From HGM04593 sp045646845 (GTDB taxonomy: Bacteria > Bacteroidota > Bacteroidia > Bacteroidales > Bacteroidaceae), in assembly GCA_045646845.1 (NCBI GenBank), contig JAZRLO010000026.1, positions 116,098 through 180,097 on the forward strand: a stretch of DNA of 64,000 nt. Reading direction: 5' to 3'. The number at the start of each line of letters is the position of its first letter. Position 1 is the first letter of the stretch. The notes below the pieces were generated by a model, which had not been told where the DNA came from, made no database searches, and worked only from the letters and a program-made list of their open reading frames with translations. The translations under genes and the position numbers were made by a program. This document shows positions 61,359 to 64,000 of this stretch, one piece after another.

Positions 61359-61884
61359 CACGTTTCTCCTCCTTTCCCCATTCGGCTCCGAGCAGTGCAT
61401 TCTGGAAGAGGTTCAATCCGCTACCGACAGCCGAGGCCGCCATCCTCTCGTCGAGCGAAAGGTTCGCCAGCTCGCTGCTGAGCAACGCGTTCCTGTTCTG
61501 TCTGTGCATTGCATCTATCCTGCTCTTCCTGTCACTGTCGGTCGAAGCTATGCTGCCTAAGACATTTTCCATTGCACGCAGGGACTGCGCGCTCTTGGCT
61601 GCCGAATATTCGGGAGTGCCGCCTGTCACCAGTGTTCTCGCCCTCTCCTGCCGGCTCTGCCTTCGGAGCGTATCTTCGACACGCTTTATCGCAGCCCTTG
61701 TTGCTGTACTGCCGAGAAGATTCTCGTAATAATTCCGTTTATACCAGCCATCCTCTTCGGTAAAAGCCTTTTTTCTCAACGCTTTCGCATCTTTGGCGGC
61801 CTTGACCGAATCGAGCAGTCCTTTCACGCCCGAATAGAGTCCCAAAGCCCCATTAAGTCCTGTCAATACCATTGATTGTGTCAT
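61351..61884 (-). CDS. First gene of the phage-derived operon, helical protein
   Basis: 177 aa from the ATG at 61884 (MTQSMVLTGLNGALGLYSG); an in-frame ATG at 61950 lies inside the inverted repeat and is less likely. A short amphipathic N-terminus is followed by long alanine-rich helices (LDSVKAAKDAKALRKKAF, TRAAIKRVEDTLRRQSRQ, SLRAMENVLGSIASTDSD). This is typical of internal virion/ejection proteins encoded next to portals, though no homology is claimed. It is overlapped by the next gene by 8 bp. Confidence 0.6.
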   Translation of the reverse strand: MTQSMVLTGLNGALGLYSGVKGLLDSVKAAKDAKALRKKAFTEEDGWYKRNYYENLLGSTATRAAIKRVEDTLRRQSRQERARTLVTGGTPEYSAAKSAQSLRAMENVLGSIASTDSDRKSRIDAMHRQNRNALLSSELANLSLDERMAASAVGSGLNLFQNALLGAEWGKEEKRDD

Positions 61885-61921
61885 CTTTTTTTGCCACAAA
61901 GAAAATGCTGTACAGAATGGA

Positions 61922-61982
61922 GAAGGTTGCTGTAATGCCAATAACCACACGGTTTGAATCTTATGGCATTACGGCAACCTTC
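61922..61982. promoter_or_regulatory. Inverted repeat between the divergent phage-derived genes
   Basis: GAAGGTTGCTGTAATGCCA (61922-61940) and its complement with one mismatch (61964-61982) are separated by 23 bp, exactly between the first operon gene and the divergent 82-aa gene. A shared operator, or an attachment or packaging-type site, are both possible. Confidence 0.5.
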
Positions 61983-62025
61983 ACCGGCGCATATCGGGCT
62001 ATATTCGCGAGAAACAAAAATTTGT

Positions 62026-62274
62026 ATGATAAACAGAAGTAAAAAGGAGTGTGTGACAATTGACGATGTACACAACGAGACCCTTGCACTGTTCCACCGT
62101 CTGATAAAGAGGCTGGAAAAGTTGACAACCGACTGCGATGACCCCGGTACGATAAACCAGGCATTGAAAACCACAGCGGACTTTCTTGTAAAGCTCAACA
62201 AGGAACGCGAAGGGGGAGATGAAGGATTGGGCAGCCTGCTCCAGCAGACAATCCACGGGATAGAGAGAATATGA
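62026..62274 (+). CDS. Small helical protein divergent from the phage operon
   Basis: 82 aa from the ATG at 62026 (MINRSKKECVTIDDVHNETL); an earlier ATG (61954) lies in the inverted repeat. The rest is helical and charged (LFHRLIKRLEKLTTDCDD, INQALKTTADFLVKLNKE). It may be a regulator, a small terminase-like protein or an unrelated gene; nothing decides. The stop codon lies within the stem of a perfect terminator. Confidence 0.5.
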   Translation: MINRSKKECVTIDDVHNETLALFHRLIKRLEKLTTDCDDPGTINQALKTTADFLVKLNKEREGGDEGLGSLLQQTIHGIERI

Positions 62275-62315
62275 CATCGGTGCCGGCTCTGATGCCGGCA
62301 CCGATGTCATATTCT
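62266..62315 (+). terminator. Very strong terminator hairpin
   Basis: A 22-bp perfect stem (62266-62287 with 62294-62315) and 6-nt loop TCTGAT; the core is GCCGGCACCGATGTC. It overlaps the stop of the 82-aa gene. Between it and 62480 nothing recognisable was seen. Confidence 0.85.
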
Positions 62316-62479
62316 AATAGAAGGAGGCTGCAATGTTACAACTCGCCTGCACTTTGCTGCGCGAAGTTCATTGTTGTAGGTAAAAGTTTCACACTGCTTA
62401 AATTAATAAACTCCATAATCTTGCTTTGTTTACAGCAAAATTATGGAGCATATAGGGTGCGGTAAAAAAAGAGTTGCAA

Positions 62480-62510
62480 TTTGCCAAAAGGCAAAAACGA
62501 TTTATCTTTG
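62480..62510 (+). promoter_or_regulatory. Consensus promoter with overlapping dyad
   Basis: TTTG (62480-62483), 19-bp spacer, TATCTTTG (62503-62510): a perfect Bacteroidales consensus 20 bp before the ATG. TTGCC-AAAA-GGCAA (62481-62494) overlaps the -33 box and could be a repressor site. Confidence 0.75.
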
Positions 62511-62531
62511 TAAAGAAAATATCATTGTACC

Positions 62532-63365
62532 ATGGAATTAAGATACAATTGGTTGCTTGATTTTTGCAGCTACTATAATGGCAAAGAGAATACCGAAGCA
62601 GACCACACGAATGGTATGCTATGGGAGTACGAGCGCGTATGGGTTATGCGACTCTCGAATTGGGATTTCTCATTGGGCGAAGTCAATGAATACATACACT
62701 ACGACTTGGGCGATTTCAATGCCAATGACGGTGTACCGACAACTTTGAAGATTATACTATTCAACCGCTATATGCACTGGAACTTCGGCGGAACAGCCGA
62801 GGGGTTCAAAGAATGGTATCTTGCCACATACAAGAACCGCCTTGCAGAAAAGAAATTAAGCAAAGGCAAAAAAATACTCAACAAATACCGCTTGGCGTTT
62901 CTGGAGTACCGCTGTAATTGGAAGTCAATAGAACGGGCACCCGAAATAGATTATATGTTAGAGATAGCAAATGCAGTAGATTCGGAGCACGGCTTTGACC
63001 AACCAATAGCCGAGGGCGTTATGTGCCGGGCTTTGGCACACGCTGACACGCATGGCTATACCATAGAGATTGTGCCCGACTCACAATATATCACATCCAA
63101 GCAGTTCGACGGCTGGAAATATCACCCCGAATATAAGGAGATAAGGGAACGGGCATTAGCCTTTGTAAAACGGGAAATGCCCGAATACAATAACGCTGAA
63201 TATTTAGGCCGGTGGAAAGGCAAGTATGTGTATAGCCCATTCAACGAAGATGGTAAACGACTTATGGAATGTTATCCATATATCCTGCTCGACAAAGAAA
63301 CAGAGGAACTATTTATCGACCGAAGCCTGTTCGGTGAGAATGAACCAGTAAGACCAAAGCGATGA
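62532..63365 (+). CDS. Hypothetical protein co-encoded with a phosphatase
   Basis: 277 aa, soluble, rich in aromatic and charged residues (MELRYNWLLDFCSYYNGKE, VWVMRLSNWDFSLGEVNEYI, FNRYMHWNFGGTAEGFKEWY). I do not recognise a domain; the C-terminus has ECYPYILLDKETEELFIDR. It starts 20 bp after a consensus promoter. The stop overlaps the start of the phosphatase gene (ATGA), so the two are a translational pair. It may be the substrate, regulator or effector of that phosphatase. Confidence 0.65.
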   Translation: MELRYNWLLDFCSYYNGKENTEADHTNGMLWEYERVWVMRLSNWDFSLGEVNEYIHYDLGDFNANDGVPTTLKIILFNRYMHWNFGGTAEGFKEWYLATYKNRLAEKKLSKGKKILNKYRLAFLEYRCNWKSIERAPEIDYMLEIANAVDSEHGFDQPIAEGVMCRALAHADTHGYTIEIVPDSQYITSKQFDGWKYHPEYKEIRERALAFVKREMPEYNNAEYLGRWKGKYVYSPFNEDGKRLMECYPYILLDKETEELFIDRSLFGENEPVRPKR

Positions 63366-63814
63366 AAGCATACAAGTTTGCAAAAATAACAGTACGCCCG
63401 TACCCCAATATGTGCGATGTAAACAACAAGTGGATATTTACTCCCGAAATAGGTGTTGTCATCAATGTATCGCAAAAGTACAAAGCGGAGATTGTGGATG
63501 CTATCAAGCAGAAAGGCATCGAATACTTCCACTTTCCGCTCGATGAAGAAGTGCCTGATATCGGGTGGGAGAAGATCAAAGAGGCGGTAAAGACAGTTAT
63601 GCACTATGACAATACCGACAAGCATATTTTGGTACATTGCGACGGCGGTAATCATCGGAGCCGTCTTGTTGTAGAGGCCTTTCATTATACAAAAACAGGC
63701 ACCCACTTTGCCGACGAATACAAGGGGTACGAGAACCATTTAATATATGATTGCAGCTCCGGCTATCTGTTGCCGTTGGAAGAGGTGGAGGCTGAATTAA
63801 GAACAATCAAGTAG
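63362..63814 (+). CDS. Dual-specificity/tyrosine phosphatase-like protein
   Basis: 150 aa. The P-loop signature HCX5R is complete: LVHCDGGNHRSRLVVEAF (Cys at about residue 91, Arg at 97). An upstream acidic loop FHFPLDEEVPDIGW supplies a candidate general acid. The N-terminal part (KFAKITVRPYPNMCDVNNKW) is a beta strand leading to VVINVSQKYKAEIVDAIK, as in cysteine-phosphatase folds. It probably dephosphorylates a protein or a small phosphoester; partners are unknown. A TAG stop lies inside a perfect 16-bp terminator stem. It is close to a phage-derived region, so it may be mobile cargo. Confidence 0.75.
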   Translation: MKAYKFAKITVRPYPNMCDVNNKWIFTPEIGVVINVSQKYKAEIVDAIKQKGIEYFHFPLDEEVPDIGWEKIKEAVKTVMHYDNTDKHILVHCDGGNHRSRLVVEAFHYTKTGTHFADEYKGYENHLIYDCSSGYLLPLEEVEAELRTIK

Positions 63815-63851
63815 GTCTGAAAACTTTCGTTTCCCGACCTACTTGATTGTT
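63802..63851. terminator. Bidirectional terminator at the phosphatase 3' end
   Basis: Perfect 16-bp stem (AACAATCAAGTAGGTC 63802-63817 with 63836-63851), 18-nt loop. It includes the phosphatase stop codon and lies 4 bp from the end of the convergent partial gene. Confidence 0.8.
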
Positions 63852-63855
63852 AGCT

Positions 63856-64000
63856 TTACCTGCTGAAAAATTTACAATAGATAGACTCCCATTCTCTAAT
63901 TATAGAAGAGCTATGAAAAGGAATACCCTTGACTTTTTCAATCCGCAGTATAGATGAAAATGTATGCCAATTATCATCACTCACCTTGTAACGAAAATAA
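63856..64000 (-). CDS. 3' end of a gene entering from the right edge
   Basis: The minus strand is open from the right edge to TAA at 63856-63858: about 47 residues ending SIIREWESIYCKFFSR. It reads like a genuine soluble protein C-terminus (NWHTFSSILRIEKVKGIPFH) and shares the terminator with the phosphatase. No family can be assigned from this fragment. Confidence 0.5.
   Translation of the reverse strand, partial: YFRYKVSDDNWHTFSSILRIEKVKGIPFHSSSIIREWESIYCKFFSR

Noticed and set aside
61884..61950. Upstream ATG of the first phage-operon gene and the mirrored ATG at 61954
   Set aside because: Both fall inside the inverted repeat, which explains why the two hypothetical N-termini look alike.

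Overview
The window looks like the chromosome of an anaerobic gut-type Bacteroidales bacterium. The evidence is recurrent TAnnTTTG promoter boxes (several with an upstream TTTG about 19 bp away), lipoproteins starting MKK with an SC lipobox, BspA-type leucine-rich repeats, an [FeFe] hydrogenase with maturases, methylmalonyl-CoA mutase, a MaeB-type malic enzyme and an AspT/aspartate decarboxylase pair. Genus cannot be fixed from the sequence alone. No rRNA, tRNA or CRISPR array was seen.

Layout. 1-8.6 kb is housekeeping and fermentation: the N-terminal part of mutA cut by the window edge, hydG, hydE and a ferredoxin-type [FeFe] hydrogenase, then phoH-purC-menG-aroE in tandem. 8.6-12.9 kb is accessory: tandem repeats, two paralogous mini-lipoproteins, a probable structured RNA that resembles 6S RNA in form, and an IS1595-type transposase with a translationally coupled 49-aa protein. 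12.9-25.4 kb returns to core genes: a transglutaminase/BspA lipoprotein, a divergent RelA/SpoT homolog, pheS, a histidine phosphatase, nth, a transmembrane Ser/Thr kinase with its upstream partner gene, pgk interrupted by one in-frame TAG, and a TPR protein.

25.7-39.6 kb is a mobile and defence region: a complete IS3-family element with a frameshift-joined transposase; then, all on the minus strand, a type I restriction system with a fused HsdM-HsdS half-subunit, HsdR with a cysteine-rich insert, a P-loop ATPase, an AbiH-family protein and RhuM. Divergent from these is a compact three-gene cassette: winged-helix regulator, AbiEii-like nucleotidyltransferase and calcineurin-like phosphoesterase. 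It is bracketed by a duplicated 5' end of aspT on the left and an IS3 end remnant on the right, and is my leading candidate for an undescribed toxin-antitoxin or defence system.

39.7-54.2 kb holds aspT and aspartate decarboxylase (an electrogenic aspartate/alanine cycle), an outer-membrane beta-barrel-like protein, a second Ser/Thr kinase next to a second homolog of the same partner family, maeB, a TIGR02757 protein, dapA and ligA. 54.3-62.3 kb is an unusual phage-derived operon: a portal protein, a 1514-aa polyvalent protein with a HExxH zincin motif and two small helical proteins. It has no terminase, capsid, tail or integrase, yet its frames are intact. The right end has a two-gene cassette (unknown protein plus dual-specificity phosphatase) with a consensus promoter and perfect terminator hairpin, then the 3' end of one more gene.
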